From: Leisingera sp. NJS204
Lineage (GTDB): Bacteria > Pseudomonadota > Alphaproteobacteria > Rhodobacterales > Rhodobacteraceae
Length of the DNA stretch: 64,000 nucleotides
Direction: 5' to 3'
NCBI RefSeq assembly: GCF_004123675.1
Contig: NZ_CP035417.1
Span: forward strand, 2,719,501-2,783,500
Positions 7,609-20,838 of this stretch are shown in pieces. The notes beneath the pieces are model-generated. The model was not told where the DNA came from. It searched no databases and saw nothing but the letters and a program-made list of their open reading frames with translations. The stretch's first letter is position 1. The number at the start of each line of letters is the position of its first letter. The translations under genes and the position numbers were made by a program.

Positions 7609-8672
7609 TACCCCTGCTCCACCTGCAGCGCCGCCGCCAGATTTGCCGGGTTCACTACCCCAACCACGTTGCCTTCGGGAGAGCGCACCGGCACCGGCTC
7701 GTACAGTTCCATGCAGCGCGCCAGGGCCGCGTCCAGCGTCATGTCCTGGCGCAGGCCGGGATCATCGGCGCCATAGGCCAGCCCCGCGCCGGTCTCCATC
7801 ACCGAGGCCACACGGGCGTGCCGGCCCTTGGCCACATCCTTGGAGAACTCGCGCACGTAATCATCCGCCGGGCGCAGCACGATATCGGCGGGGGTGCCGA
7901 TCTGCACAATCCTGCCGTCCCGCATAATGGCGATACGGTCGGCCAGTTTCAGCGCCTCGTTGATGTCATGGGTGATAAAGACGATGGTGGTTTTCAGCTT
8001 GCCCTGGATCTCAAGGAATTCATCCTGCAGCTGACGCCGGATCAGCGGGTCCAGTGCCGAGAACGGCTCATCCAGGAACCAGACCGAGCAATCCGCCACC
8101 AATGAGCGGGCAATGCCGACACGCTGGCGCTGGCCGCCGGACAGTTCGCGCGGATAATGGTTTTCACGTCCGCGCAGGCCGACCAGATTGATCACCTCTT
8201 CCGCCTTGGCCTGACGTTGCTTTTTCTTCACCCCCTGCACCCGCAAGGGATAGGCGACGTTTTCGGCCACCGTCATATGCGGGAACAGGCCGAAATGCTG
8301 GAACACCATGCCCAGCTTCTTGCGGCGCAGTTCGATCAGCCGTTTGGGGCTGGCCTCAACGATATTTTCGCCGTCGATGCGGATTTCGCCGCCGGTTGCG
8401 TGCAGCAGATGCGAAATGCAGCGGATCAGGGTTGATTTGCCGGACCCCGACAGCCCCATGATCACAAACAGCTCGCCCTCCTGGACTTGGAAGGACACAT
8501 TCTGAACCGCCGGGATCAACCCCTTGCGGCGCAGCTCTCCGGCGGCGTCATGCGGCGAGTGATGGTTTGCCAGCACCTCTTTCAAGGCGCTGCCTGCGTC
8601 GTTGCCAAACACCTGCCAGACATTCTGGCAGGTAATGGCCGGCGTGTTCGTGCCAGTTTCAGAGCCACTCAC
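7608..8672 (-). CDS. ABC transporter ATP-binding protein, ProV-type
   Basis: Energises the import of a quaternary amine or similar osmolyte. In the 354-aa product the Walker A motif (GLSGSGKS, 73-80), the signature LSGGQ (177-181) and Walker B (WFLDEP, 198-203) are intact, with the switch His in ITHD. A C-terminal CBS-like region (about 285-354) is the usual ProV regulatory tail. The frame stays open to 8777, but this overlaps the binding-protein gene; the GTG at 8672, ten bases after that gene's stop, is the most sensible start although its ribosome binding site is weak. Confidence 0.88.
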   Translation of the reverse strand: MSGSETGTNTPAITCQNVWQVFGNDAGSALKEVLANHHSPHDAAGELRRKGLIPAVQNVSFQVQEGELFVIMGLSGSGKSTLIRCISHLLHATGGEIRIDGENIVEASPKRLIELRRKKLGMVFQHFGLFPHMTVAENVAYPLRVQGVKKKQRQAKAEEVINLVGLRGRENHYPRELSGGQRQRVGIARSLVADCSVWFLDEPFSALDPLIRRQLQDEFLEIQGKLKTTIVFITHDINEALKLADRIAIMRDGRIVQIGTPADIVLRPADDYVREFSKDVAKGRHARVASVMETGAGLAYGADDPGLRQDMTLDAALARCMELYEPVPVRSPEGNVVGVVNPANLAAALQVEQG

Positions 8673-8682
8673 TGGGCGCGGC

Positions 8683-9648
8683 TCACTTGATGGCGGCGTC
8701 GACAACCGGGCGCCATTTGCCCTCGTTTTCGGCCATCCATTCGGCGACAACTTCCTCGACCTTGCCGCCGTCCACATCGACCGCGCCCATCATTGGCTGC
8801 TGGTCTTCCACTGCCAGAGTGTAGTTCGACAGGATCTCATAGGCAGCGGGCCAGGTTTCCTCAGTGCCGGACCAGGCTGCCTTGAAGATGCGCGAGGGCG
8901 AGAAGTCGCAGTCATTCACCGCATTCGGGTTCGGACCCCAGGCCGGATCCGAGAAACAGGCCTCCTCACCCGCCGGGAGATCGACGAATTGCACATCATA
9001 AGCCGACATCGCCCAATGCGGCTGCCAAAAGGTGACCAGCAGCGGTGTCTTGCGCTCGGTCGCGGCGCGCAGTTCGACAATCAATGCGGCCTCGGAACCC
9101 GCAGGCACCGCCTTGAACGGCAGGTCCAGCCCGGTCATACGGTCGGCGCCCGGCGTGCCCCAGTCGGCGGGGTAATCCACCAGGCGGCCATTGGGCAGTG
9201 TTTCCGCGGTGGCGAACTGCATCGCGCAGTCCTTCAGCGCCTCCCAGGCCGGCAGGCCGGGACACAGCTCGGCCACATGGGCCGGATAGGCGATGCCTTC
9301 GCGCGCGTTCAGCTCCAGATCGCCGAGTTCAACAACAGTGCCCTCGTCGATCTTCTTGGCGTATTCATCCGAGACGTTCGAGGACCAGATTTCCAGCGTC
9401 GCGTGGATGTCGCCGTCAGCAATCGCCTGGAACTGGTTCATCATCCCGGCCGAGACAAATTCCACCTCATAGCCCGCGGCCTTCAGCATCCCGGCGGCAA
9501 TATGGGTGGTCACATGCTGGCCGGTCCATTCGTTCACAGCCAGCTTGATCGGTTTGCTGGTATCACCAAGTTCCGCCGCCGAAGCAAAGCCCGCGGCAAC
9601 CGTCATTGATGCGGCGCTCAGCGCCAGCGCATATCCTTTGAAGTTCAT
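8683..9648 (-). CDS. Periplasmic binding protein for quaternary amine/TMAO-type substrate (first paralogue)
   Basis: A 321-aa protein with signal peptide (cleavage near FASAAE) and an OpuAC/ProX-type ligand fold. Aromatic segments likely to form the cage for a trimethylammonium group are visible: NEWTGQH near 39, EIWSSN near 86, YPADWGTPG, FWQPHWAMSAYD and DPAWGPNP. Start ATG 9648 has the ribosome binding site GGGAG. Its stop is ten bases from the ATPase gene, so it belongs to that transcript. The substrate may be TMAO, betaine or choline; sequence alone does not settle it. Confidence 0.87.
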   Translation of the reverse strand: MNFKGYALALSAASMTVAAGFASAAELGDTSKPIKLAVNEWTGQHVTTHIAAGMLKAAGYEVEFVSAGMMNQFQAIADGDIHATLEIWSSNVSDEYAKKIDEGTVVELGDLELNAREGIAYPAHVAELCPGLPAWEALKDCAMQFATAETLPNGRLVDYPADWGTPGADRMTGLDLPFKAVPAGSEAALIVELRAATERKTPLLVTFWQPHWAMSAYDVQFVDLPAGEEACFSDPAWGPNPNAVNDCDFSPSRIFKAAWSGTEETWPAAYEILSNYTLAVEDQQPMMGAVDVDGGKVEEVVAEWMAENEGKWRPVVDAAIK

Positions 9649-9993
9649 TATTCTACTCCCTGTCAGTGTACTTGCGCCGCCGATTGTCCGGCTTGGCGCG
9701 TCCTTTTTGGAACCCGGCGGTTCATGGCGTCTGCCTGGCCTTGCGGCTGGTCTTGTTCTTGTCAGCAAGCACCCATGGTCCAAGTGTGGCCGGGGATAAT
9801 GCAAGTATTGGAACATATTACGACTGTTTGTCGAGCGATTGCGGCATAAACTGTGAAAAATTTTGATTGATGGTTCAAGTTTCTGTCCAATCGGACAAGT
9901 TCCGGAATCACCCTGCCCCGCGCGGCAAACGCCCGCACCCGGCATAGCGCGGCCGGGACCCCGGCTTCAAGACCTGCCCCTCACGCAAAGACA

Positions 9994-10018
9994 GCGCCCC
10001 CGCCTGGGGCGGGAGCGC
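9994..10018 (-). terminator. Possible terminator after the second binding-protein gene
   Basis: GCGCCCCCGCC (9994-10004) pairs with GGCGGGAGCGC (10008-10018) apart from one mismatch; the T tract on the minus strand is poor (GTCTTT). It would separate the two binding-protein genes into two transcripts. The remaining part of 9649-10044 is the likely promoter region of the 8683-9648 gene. Confidence 0.45.
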
Positions 10019-10044
10019 CGAAATCGAAACCCGGACCTTGCGGG

Positions 10045-11013
10045 TCAGGACCGGCCTTTGCCAGTGGCTTCCTCGATAACGGGCATCCATTTGGCCCGGT
10101 TCACCGCAAGCCAGCCGCGGGCGGCCCCCTGCACGGTTTCGCCGCGGACATCCACCAGGCCGATCAGCGGCTGCTGGTCCCAGATGCTCAGCTGATAGTT
10201 CTTCAGGATCTCATGGGCGGCCGGCCAGCGGTCTTTCAGGCCCTTCCAGGCCGCCTTGGCAACCCCCCCGCGCTGAAAATCGCAATCTCCGGTCTCTTTC
10301 GGGTTTGGCCCCCAGGCCGGGTCCGTATGGCATACCGGGTCGTACTTCGGCAGGCGCACGAATTGCAGCGCATAGGTCGACATGGCCCAATGCGGTTGCC
10401 AGAAAGTGGCGATAACCGGACGTTTTTCCCTATAGGCATTCTGGAATTCTTCGATCATCGCGGCCTCGGATTCGGCTGCGACCACATCGAACGGCAGCCC
10501 AAGCGCCCGGATCCGGTCACCACCGGGAGACCCCCAGGATTCAGGGTAGGCCAAGTAACGGCCTTTCTTGCCCTTGCCGTCGGCAGAAAAGATCGCCGCG
10601 CAGTCCCGAAGCGCTTCCCAATCCGGCAGCCCGGGGCACATCTGAGCGACATAAGGCGGCACAACGACGCCGTTACGCGCATCAAGCCCAAGGTCTCCCA
10701 GATCGACCATATCCCCGCCTTCCAGCGCCTCAACATAGCCTTCAGGCGAACTGGATGTCCAAACCTCCATGATGGCGTGCAGCTCACCGGATTCAATCTG
10801 CGGGAAAACCCCGCCGAGGCTGGCCTCGACATATTCAACCGTATACCCCGCCTCCTCCAGCATGCCGCCGGCGATGTAAGTAGAAAGATGCTGGCCGGTC
10901 CAATTGTTGAGTGCCAGCCGGATCGGCGTTCCGGTATCTCCCATATCGGCTGCTTCAGCGGTTCCCGATACCGCCAGCGCCGCCAGTGCAGCGGCAAAGG
11001 CTTTGATTTTCAT
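10045..11013 (-). CDS. Second periplasmic binding protein, paralogue of the 8683-9648 product
   Basis: A 322-aa exported protein (signal peptide cut near GTAEAAD) clearly related over its full length to the neighbour downstream: the shared blocks are NWTGQHLSTYIAGGML, EVWTSSSPEGY, YPESWGSPGGDR, FWQPHWAMSTYALQF, DPAWGPNP and IWDQQPL. Both therefore seem to feed the same permease. The likely aromatic ligand residues are kept, which argues against decay; small differences (WSSN versus WTSS) may change substrate choice. Separated from the next gene by about 400 bases with a possible terminator, so it may be controlled on its own. Confidence 0.85.
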   Translation of the reverse strand: MKIKAFAAALAALAVSGTAEAADMGDTGTPIRLALNNWTGQHLSTYIAGGMLEEAGYTVEYVEASLGGVFPQIESGELHAIMEVWTSSSPEGYVEALEGGDMVDLGDLGLDARNGVVVPPYVAQMCPGLPDWEALRDCAAIFSADGKGKKGRYLAYPESWGSPGGDRIRALGLPFDVVAAESEAAMIEEFQNAYREKRPVIATFWQPHWAMSTYALQFVRLPKYDPVCHTDPAWGPNPKETGDCDFQRGGVAKAAWKGLKDRWPAAHEILKNYQLSIWDQQPLIGLVDVRGETVQGAARGWLAVNRAKWMPVIEEATGKGRS

Positions 11014-11194
11014 CGGCGTAACTCCCGTACTGCCAGTCGTCCCACATGCTGCGCTCTGACGCAGCCCTTTTCCCGGGATAACAGGCGGGAGTTGACAAAG
11101 ATTAATACGCGGCCGGATGCGGCAGTACTTTGGCTGGGAAAAAATCTAAAACTTGCCTCAAGTGCGGACTGCGCACGCCAGCCGCTATGACCGG

Positions 11195-11986
11195 TCAGCC
11201 GGTCTTGCGCGCCACTAGCAGGACCGGATCATAGGTCAGCGGCAGTTTGCCGCCAACGCCGAAACGCTGCCGGTAAGCACTTTCAAAGTCCTGCAGCCGC
11301 CTGCGGCTCCAGCTTTGCTGGGCGTGGCCGTTGACACCGGTCCGGCGCAGGTGTTTCAGCAGTTCCAGCGCGGTATCGAATTCCAGCACGGCAGGGCGTT
11401 GCTCAATGGCCAGAATCTCCAGGTCTTGCGGCAGCACGGACGGCCACTCCCCGGCATCCAGGTAGCTGGGCGCCGCGGCGGATGACCCCAGCGCCGCCAG
11501 TTCGCGGAACTGGCCCCGGCCAAAGCCGGACAGCGCCAGCCAGCCGCCGGGCTTCAGCCGCGCCGCCAGCCGGGCGGTCAAGGCCGGCAGATCCGGGATC
11601 CACTGCACGGTCGAGGCTGAGGCAATCAGGTCCAGCTGCTGCGGCAGCGGCAGGGTCTCAACCGGGCCGCCCTCAAACCGGGACTGCGCCGGGGCTGCGC
11701 TGCCCAGTGCCTGCAGCACCTGCGCCGCCTCCGGCACCAGGTCATTCAGCAACAGGCTGCCAGCCGTGAACCGCTGCAGCAGGTGCCGGGTCAGATGACC
11801 GGTGCCGCAGCCGAACTCCAATACCGCCCCGAACCGGCGGGGTGCGCCCTGTGCTTGCAGCAGACCTGCAAGCTGCGCCGCAATATCCGCCTGCACAGAG
11901 GCGGTGCCGTGATAGCTGTTCAGCCCGCGGCGGAAGCTTTGGCGCACGCGGGTCTGATCCAGCTGAGGCGGCAGCGTGTCTTTCAC
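11195..11986 (-). CDS. bioC: Malonyl-ACP O-methyltransferase BioC
   Basis: Methylates the free carboxyl of malonyl-ACP so that fatty acid synthesis can build pimeloyl-ACP methyl ester, the first step towards biotin. The 263-aa product is a class I SAM methyltransferase: motif I is LEFGCGTGHLT near 56-66, followed by an acidic LLNDLVPE. The N-terminus (RVRQSFRRGLNSYHGTASVQ) is the BioC type. I place the start at GTG 11986, which overlaps the bioG stop as GTGA; an ATG at 12004 is an alternative. Last gene of the biotin operon. Confidence 0.88.
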   Translation of the reverse strand: MKDTLPPQLDQTRVRQSFRRGLNSYHGTASVQADIAAQLAGLLQAQGAPRRFGAVLEFGCGTGHLTRHLLQRFTAGSLLLNDLVPEAAQVLQALGSAAPAQSRFEGGPVETLPLPQQLDLIASASTVQWIPDLPALTARLAARLKPGGWLALSGFGRGQFRELAALGSSAAAPSYLDAGEWPSVLPQDLEILAIEQRPAVLEFDTALELLKHLRRTGVNGHAQQSWSRRRLQDFESAYRQRFGVGGKLPLTYDPVLLVARKTG

Positions 11987-12603
11987 TGGAACAGCTCCTC
12001 CCACTGCGAGAAGCGGCCAAAGGGGGCGTGCGGCGCGTCGATCTGTGTCACGTTCTGCCCCGCCCAGGCGCGTGCCAGATTGGCGGGCGGAAAGATCTTG
12101 TCGCCGGAGCTGATCCAGACCTTGTCAAAGCGAATCTGCGGCGCGTCGCCGCGCTGCTCTACAGCCAGCAGCTCAGCCCGCCGCGCAGGCACATCCAGCG
12201 GTTCTGCCTCTTGCGGGGCACCGAATACACGGGTCAGAAAGTCCTGGTAGCTTTCCAGGCTCAGCGTTTCCATTGTTCTGCGGAAGACCGCAGGCGGAAT
12301 ACCGGCGCCGCGGTTCACCGGCTGCAGGCTGCCGTTCACCGCCGCCTTGCGCTGGAACACCACATCCGCCCGTCCCTGCTGCCAGTGGGCATAAGAAGCC
12401 ACACCAAAGGACCAGGCCAAGACGCTGACCCGGCTGTAACCGGACAGATCCGGCAGCTCTGCGTTCAGATCGGTATAATCGCCGGCAAACAGAATGTCCT
12501 GCGGACCGTCCAGATGCCAGAACACCTCCGGCCCCACAGCCCAGCCGCCGAAGACCACGATGGCCTCGGCTGCATTGTTCTGTTTGATCCAGCGGAACTC
12601 CAT
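11983..12603 (-). CDS. bioG: Pimeloyl-ACP methyl ester esterase BioG
   Basis: Removes the methyl group from pimeloyl-ACP methyl ester, ending the BioC cycle. The 206-aa product belongs to the DUF452/BioG family of alpha/beta hydrolases: oxyanion region VVFGGWA near 16-22, nucleophile Ser in AWSFGVAS near 63-70, and the catalytic His in DAPHAPFG near the C-terminus. It stands where other bacteria carry bioH, bioK or bioJ. The stop overlaps bioC by four bases and its start lies four bases from the bioA stop. Confidence 0.88.
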   Translation of the reverse strand: MEFRWIKQNNAAEAIVVFGGWAVGPEVFWHLDGPQDILFAGDYTDLNAELPDLSGYSRVSVLAWSFGVASYAHWQQGRADVVFQRKAAVNGSLQPVNRGAGIPPAVFRRTMETLSLESYQDFLTRVFGAPQEAEPLDVPARRAELLAVEQRGDAPQIRFDKVWISSGDKIFPPANLARAWAGQNVTQIDAPHAPFGRFSQWEELFQ

Positions 12604-12606
12604 TGC

Positions 12607-13905
12607 TTACAGCTCCCGCGCCAGCCGCAGCATGCCTGCGGTGATCCGGCTCAGCTGATCCGGAGACGTGATGAACGGCGGCATGGTATAGATGTTTTTG
12701 CCAAAGGGACGCAGGAACACGCCCATATCATGCGCACGGGCGTGGGCCTCATCCGCGGACACCGCGTGTTTCATCTCGATGACGCCAATGGCGCCCAGAA
12801 CCCGCACATCCGCCACATTGGGCAGATCGCGCGCCGGTGCCAGTTCAGACTGCATCTGCTCTGCAATCCCCGAGACCGCGCCACGCCAGTCCTGCCCGGT
12901 CAGCAGATCCAGCGAGGCCTTGGCCGCCGCACAGGCCAGCGGATTGGCCATATAGGTCGGCCCATGCATGAAAATACCTGGGTTGCCGCCGCCCACACCC
13001 TCGGCGACGCGGTCGTTCGTCATGGTGCAGGCAAAGGAGATATGGCCGCCGGTCAGCCCCTTGCCGAGACAGATGATATCCGGCTGAGCGGTGCAGAAAT
13101 CGGTCGCAAACAGTTCGCCGGTACGGCCAAAGCCGGTGGCAATCTCGTCGAAAATCAGCAGGATGCCCAGTTCATCACACAAGGCACGGGCCTGGTTCAG
13201 GTATTCCGGGTGATAGAAATACATACCGCCAGTGCCCTGCACCACGGGTTCCAGGATGAAGGCGGCGATCTTGTCCTGCCCGGCCTCCAGCACGCTGCGC
13301 AGCTCGCCCAGGCCGTTCTGCGCCGGGTCGTCGATCCAGTCCTCATGGATGCGGATGGGCGGACGGGAGACGAAATGCTGCACGCTTAGCGCGCCCTGGA
13401 ACAGGTGGTGCATGCCGGTGTCCGGGTCGCAGACGCTCATCGCCTTCCAGGTGTCGCCGTGATAGCCGGAGCGGATGGTGGCAAACTCCTTACGCGCCGG
13501 CTGGCCGATGGCGTGCTGGTATTGCACCGCCATTTTCATCGCCACCTCAACCGATACCGAACCGCTGTCGCAGTAGAAGATCCGCGTCAGGCTGTCGGGG
13601 GTGATCTCCAGCAGCTTGCGGCCCAGGTCGATGGCCGGGTCGTGCGTCAGCCCGCCGAACATCACATGCGGCAGGGTGTCGAGCTGGGCGTGGATAGCCG
13701 ATGTGATCGCCGGGTGCCTGTGGCCATGCATCATGCACCACCAGGACGACATCGCGTCGATCAGCCGGGTGCCATCGTCGAGCGTGATGTGGACGCCCTC
13801 GCTTTCCTTAACCACAAAGGTCGGGCCGGGTTTGGCCACATTGGTGTAGGGGTGCCAGAGGTGCTGCTGGTCGAATTCCAGCTGGGTGAGGCCGGATGCG
13901 CTCAT
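12607..13905 (-). CDS. bioA: Adenosylmethionine-8-amino-7-oxononanoate aminotransferase BioA
   Basis: PLP enzyme that turns KAPA into DAPA with SAM as amino donor. The 432-aa class III aminotransferase shows HLWHPYTNV at the N-terminus, the BioA-specific [11 protein letters not shown] near 52-62, the PLP-ring Asp in [13 protein letters not shown] near 251-263 and the Schiff-base Lys282 in CLGKGLTGG. Family length is normal. It overlaps bioD by four bases (ATGA) and lies ahead of bioG in the operon. Confidence 0.96.
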   Translation of the reverse strand: MSASGLTQLEFDQQHLWHPYTNVAKPGPTFVVKESEGVHITLDDGTRLIDAMSSWWCMMHGHRHPAITSAIHAQLDTLPHVMFGGLTHDPAIDLGRKLLEITPDSLTRIFYCDSGSVSVEVAMKMAVQYQHAIGQPARKEFATIRSGYHGDTWKAMSVCDPDTGMHHLFQGALSVQHFVSRPPIRIHEDWIDDPAQNGLGELRSVLEAGQDKIAAFILEPVVQGTGGMYFYHPEYLNQARALCDELGILLIFDEIATGFGRTGELFATDFCTAQPDIICLGKGLTGGHISFACTMTNDRVAEGVGGGNPGIFMHGPTYMANPLACAAAKASLDLLTGQDWRGAVSGIAEQMQSELAPARDLPNVADVRVLGAIGVIEMKHAVSADEAHARAHDMGVFLRPFGKNIYTMPPFITSPDQLSRITAGMLRLAREL

Positions 13906-14528
13906 GCCAAAGCCTCCGTGATCAGGTCTACCCGGATACTGGCCTGAAAGGCCACGGCCAAAGCGTCAGAGGTCAGCTCGCCCAGTACCGGCAGACGGCC
14001 CAGATGCGCCACCTGACCGAACTGGCAGATGGTTTCTTCCACCGCAGGCTCCGCATCGCCGATAAAGGCCACGCCCACCACCGAGCAGCCCGCATCGCGC
14101 AGCGCCTTCAGCGACAACAGCGTGTGGTTGATCGTGCCCAGCTGGGTCCGCGCACAGAGGATCACCGGCGCGCGCCAGCGGGCAAACAGGTCGAGATACA
14201 GAACCTCACGGTTCAGCGGCACCATCAGACCGCCGGCGCCTTCGGCGACCAGCACGCCATCGGCCTCAGGCAGGGGCAACGCGTCCGGGTCGATCTCCAC
14301 GCCTTCGGCCTCTGCCGACAGATGCGGCGAGGCTGGCAGTTGCAGAAGATACCCTTCAGGCAGCGCCGGGCGGCCTGACAAGCGCGCAACAATCTGGCTG
14401 TCGGTCTCCTCCTCCAGCCCCGATTGCACCGGCTTCCAATAGGTCGCACCCAGCGCCTGCACCAAGCCGGCCGAGAAGATGGTCTTGCCGATGCCGGTGT
14501 CGGTTCCGGTGACGATCAGCGCGTTCAT
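13902..14528 (-). CDS. bioD: Dethiobiotin synthetase BioD
   Basis: Closes the ureido ring of dethiobiotin from DAPA, CO2 and ATP. The 208-aa protein opens with the modified P-loop [10 protein letters not shown] (residues 7-16), has the second conserved block WKPVQSG near 31-37, and [12 protein letters not shown] near 93-104, all diagnostic of BioD. Overlaps both neighbours by four bases. Confidence 0.95.
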   Translation of the reverse strand: MNALIVTGTDTGIGKTIFSAGLVQALGATYWKPVQSGLEEETDSQIVARLSGRPALPEGYLLQLPASPHLSAEAEGVEIDPDALPLPEADGVLVAEGAGGLMVPLNREVLYLDLFARWRAPVILCARTQLGTINHTLLSLKALRDAGCSVVGVAFIGDAEPAVEETICQFGQVAHLGRLPVLGELTSDALAVAFQASIRVDLITEALA

Positions 14529-15664
14529 GCAGCACTCTCCATTTCCCGGGCGAGGTCTTGGAACATCCGGGTGACGACCTCTGCCCCTGTGTTCAGCGTG
14601 ATTGACAACCGCAGCCGCGAGGTGCCGCGCGGCACCGTCGGCGGGCGGATACCGCGAATGTCATAGCCGCGGGTTTGCATCGCGGCGGCCAGCGCCATGG
14701 TGCGCTTGTCTTCACCGATCACCACCGGCAGGATCTGGCTTTGGAAACCGTCCAGCCCGCAGAGGCGTTTGGCCTCGCCTTGGGCATGGGTGATCCCCTG
14801 CCACGCTTGTTCGCGGCGGCCCGTGTTCTGCTGCAGTTCCTGCAAAGCCGCTCGCACCAAAGCCGCATTCAAGGGCGACGGAGCGGTCGCAAAGATAAAC
14901 CCGCGCGCCTTGTTGATCAGCGTCTCGATCAGCACCCGCTGGCCGCAGATCAGCGCACCAGAGGCACCCAGCGCCTTACCGCAAGTGTGCAGGCTCAGGA
15001 CGTTTGGCCGGTGGGCAATGCCGTGTGCCAGCCCGCGGCCCAGATCGCCGAACACACCTGTGGAATGCGCCTCATCCACCACCAGCACCGCGCCGTCCGC
15101 ATCACACAGCGCCATCAGCGCATCCAGCGGCGCCAGGTCGCCATCCATGGAATAGACCGCCTCAACCGCGATCCAGACCTGGCCGGTGCCACCAGCAGCG
15201 CGCCAGTCCGTCAGCACCCGCGAAGCGTCTTCCACGTCGCCATGAGCAAAGCTGCGGTTCTCGGCCCGGCCCAGCCGCATACCGTCATGGGTGCTGGCAT
15301 GGATCAGCGCATCATAAAGCACCAGATCGCCCTGCTGCGGCAGGGTCGAGAAAATCGCCTGATTGGCAGTGAAGCCGCCACCCATGAACAGCGCCGCCTC
15401 GGTTCCAAAGAACGCCGCCGCTTCAGCCTCCAGCAACTGATGTTCATCGTCATTGCCGCGCAGCAGGCGCGAACCGCCTGCGCCCACTGGCACACCGCGC
15501 GCCAGCGCGTCTGCGGCGGCGGCGCGCAGCACATCGCTGCCCGCCAGCCCAAGATAGTCGTTGGAGGCAAAATCATGCCCGTCCCGCGGCATCAGCTGCC
15601 GGTAACGCCCGCGATTGCGCAGCGCTTCCAACGATGTCTCATGCCTCGGGAAGGCCCCCGCCAT
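14525..15664 (-). CDS. bioF: 8-amino-7-oxononanoate synthase BioF
   Basis: PLP enzyme that joins pimeloyl-ACP (or CoA) with L-alanine to give KAPA. The 379-aa alpha-oxoamine synthase shows [10 protein letters not shown] near the N-terminus, the GGSRLLRGN substrate loop, [12 protein letters not shown] (PLP Asp and following His), and the Schiff-base lysine in CGKALGASG. Its ATG shares one base with the bioB stop (TGATG), so the two are translationally coupled. Confidence 0.96.
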   Translation of the reverse strand: MAGAFPRHETSLEALRNRGRYRQLMPRDGHDFASNDYLGLAGSDVLRAAAADALARGVPVGAGGSRLLRGNDDEHQLLEAEAAAFFGTEAALFMGGGFTANQAIFSTLPQQGDLVLYDALIHASTHDGMRLGRAENRSFAHGDVEDASRVLTDWRAAGGTGQVWIAVEAVYSMDGDLAPLDALMALCDADGAVLVVDEAHSTGVFGDLGRGLAHGIAHRPNVLSLHTCGKALGASGALICGQRVLIETLINKARGFIFATAPSPLNAALVRAALQELQQNTGRREQAWQGITHAQGEAKRLCGLDGFQSQILPVVIGEDKRTMALAAAMQTRGYDIRGIRPPTVPRGTSRLRLSITLNTGAEVVTRMFQDLAREMESAA

Positions 15665-16641
15665 CAGCGGCTGCCGTCACATCCCACCGCCATTGCGGTG
15701 ATGCCCAGACGGTCGAACAGCTGCTGGTCCTTGTCCTCTTCCGGGTTGTCGGCGGTCAGCAGCGTGTCACCCACAAAGATCGAGTTGGCCCCGGCAAAGA
15801 AGCACATCGCCTGCATCTCGTCCGACATGTCGGTGCGGCCTGCGGACAGGCGCACATGCGATTTCGGCATCAGAATGCGGGCCAGCGCCACCGAACGGAC
15901 GAATTCGATCGGGTCCAGCTTTTCCACATCCGCCAGCGGCGTGTCGGCAATCGGGATCAGCATGTTCACGGGCACCGAGTCGGGATGCACCTCCAGCGTC
16001 GCCAGCGCCAGCATCATGTCGATGCGGTCCAGCTGCTGCTCGCCCATGCCGACGATGCCGCCGGAGCAGACTTTGATGCCCGCTTCGCGCACCCGGTTCA
16101 GGGTGTCGATCCGGTCGGCAAAGGTGCGGGTGGTGATGATCTCGGAGTAATACCGCTCCGACGTGTCGATGTTGTGGTTGTAATAATCCAGCCCGGCATC
16201 GCGCAGACGGAACACCTGGTCTTCCTCCAGCATGCCCAAGGTCATGCAGGTCTCCATCCCAAGATCCTTGACCCCCTGCACCATCGCCTCAAGTGCGGCC
16301 ATGTCGCGGTCCTTGGGCGAGCGCCAGGCCGCCCCCATGCAATAGCGCGTGGCGCCGCCTTCCTTGGCTTTCCTGGCTTCGGCAATCACCCGCTGCACTT
16401 CGATCAGCTTGGAGGCCGACAGCTGCGCGCCGTTGCGGGCCGACTGCGAGCAATAGGCGCAATCCTCGGCGCAGCCGCCGGTCTTAATGCTGAGAAGCTT
16501 GGATTTCTGCACCTGATTGGGGTCGAAATACTGCCGGTGCACAGAGTGCGCCTGAAACAGCAAGTCCATGAAAGGCTTGTTGTAAATCGCTTCCGCTTCT
16601 TCGCGGGTCCAGTCGGTGCGGATGGGTGCAGCGTCCAGCAT
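15664..16641 (-). CDS. bioB: Biotin synthase BioB
   Basis: Radical SAM enzyme that inserts sulfur into dethiobiotin. The 325-aa product carries the radical SAM cluster motif Cys57-x3-Cys61-x2-Cys64 ([10 protein letters not shown]) and the BioB blocks YNHNIDTS and SGGIVGMGE. The open frame reaches 16725, but ATG 16641 has a good ribosome binding site (AGGAGA) and the family N-terminus, so I use it. First gene of bioBFDAGC; a BioR operator lies 56 bases upstream. Confidence 0.96.
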   Translation of the reverse strand: MLDAAPIRTDWTREEAEAIYNKPFMDLLFQAHSVHRQYFDPNQVQKSKLLSIKTGGCAEDCAYCSQSARNGAQLSASKLIEVQRVIAEARKAKEGGATRYCMGAAWRSPKDRDMAALEAMVQGVKDLGMETCMTLGMLEEDQVFRLRDAGLDYYNHNIDTSERYYSEIITTRTFADRIDTLNRVREAGIKVCSGGIVGMGEQQLDRIDMMLALATLEVHPDSVPVNMLIPIADTPLADVEKLDPIEFVRSVALARILMPKSHVRLSAGRTDMSDEMQAMCFFAGANSIFVGDTLLTADNPEEDKDQQLFDRLGITAMAVGCDGSR

Positions 16642-16696
16642 GCTGTCTCCTGTTCTCGTATACCAGTTGGCCATACGCGGATGGCGTTGCGGATTT

Positions 16697-16706
16697 TTAT
16701 AGATAA
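16697..16706 (-). promoter_or_regulatory. BioR operator in front of bioB
   Basis: TTATAGATAA matches the known alphaproteobacterial BioR consensus TTATMKATAA at every position. It stands 56 bases before the bioB start. BioR is a GntR-family repressor of biotin genes; no bioR gene is in the window. Confidence 0.85.
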
Positions 16707-16859
16707 TTTCACCACCCTCGATCAAGCATCAAAGCTGCGCTGCAGCGATTTGACCCGCTTTTGCGTCCATAGTACCAGTACCAATCTGATTTTAATGCCA
16801 AAAAATAATCTACAAAGATTCCGGTTGACGCGAACCCTATGCCTCCCCTACCCCTAAAG

Positions 16860-19903
<3,044 letters not shown>

Positions 19904-20070
19904 CGTATCCGCAACCGACCTCCAGTCTGCGCTGCATGAGCTGGGCTTTGCCTGCTCCTCGGTTGCGACCGCGCTGAACGGCCGTTTTGTGGCCCGCAGC
20001 AACCGGGACAGCGTACAGCTGACTGAGGGCGACCAACTGGAAGTCCTGGCACCGATGCAAGGAGGCTGAG

Positions 20071-20838
20071 ATGCAATTCTACGGAACAGAGATTGGTTCA
20101 CGCCTGCTGCTGGGCACTGCGCAATACCCCTCGCCTGCCGTGCTGGCGGAGGCAGTGAAATCCAGCGGCACCGGGATCATCACCGTCAGCTTGCGCCGCG
20201 AAACCGCTGATGGCACGGGCGCCGGCTTTTGGGAGACCTTGCGCGAAACCGGCTGCCGGATCCTGCCCAACACTGCCGGCTGTCATTCGGTGCAGGAGGC
20301 GGTGACCACGGCGCATATGGCGCGGGAGCTGTTTGATACCCCATGGATAAAGCTGGAGGTGATCGGCCATTCCGACACCCTGCAGCCGGACGTATTCGGG
20401 CTGGTTGAGGCGGCGCGGATCCTGAGCAATGAGGGCTTTCAGGTCTTTCCCTACACCACCGATGATCTGGTGGTGGGCGAGCGGTTGCTGGCGGCGGGTT
20501 GCGAGGTTCTGATGCCCTGGGGGGCGCCGATCGGCTCGGGCCAGGGGTTGCGCAATCCGGATGCCTTGCGGGCGATGCGGGCGCATTTTCCCGGCGTGCC
20601 GCTGATTGTGGATGCCGGCATCGGGCGGCCCTCGGACGCCGCACAGGCGATGGAACTGGGTATGGATGCGGTGCTGCTGAATACAGCCGTGGCCAAGGCC
20701 GGCCGCCCGGCAGCGATGGCCGCAGCCATGGCGCTGGCAATTGAGGCCGGGCGCGCGGGCTATGAGGCCGACCCGATGGAGCGGCGTGACATGGCGGTGC
20801 CCTCAACCCCTGTACTTGGCTTGGCGGAGTTTGCCTGA
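20071..20838 (+). CDS. thiG: Thiazole synthase ThiG
   Basis: TIM-barrel enzyme that condenses DXP, dehydroglycine and ThiS thiocarboxylate to the thiazole phosphate. The 255-aa product has [10 protein letters not shown] at the start, the Schiff-base lysine in WIKLEVIG near 93, the phosphate loops [17 protein letters not shown] near 149-165 and [12 protein letters not shown] near 183-194. Spacing to thiS is one base, and its stop overlaps thiE by one. Confidence 0.96.
   Translation: MQFYGTEIGSRLLLGTAQYPSPAVLAEAVKSSGTGIITVSLRRETADGTGAGFWETLRETGCRILPNTAGCHSVQEAVTTAHMARELFDTPWIKLEVIGHSDTLQPDVFGLVEAARILSNEGFQVFPYTTDDLVVGERLLAAGCEVLMPWGAPIGSGQGLRNPDALRAMRAHFPGVPLIVDAGIGRPSDAAQAMELGMDAVLLNTAVAKAGRPAAMAAAMALAIEAGRAGYEADPMERRDMAVPSTPVLGLAEFA

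Noticed and set aside
5572-11013. Full TMAO catabolic locus
   Set aside because: The importer is of the right kind, but TMAO demethylase, trimethylamine monooxygenase and one-carbon genes are not adjacent, so a firm TmoXWV label is not justified.
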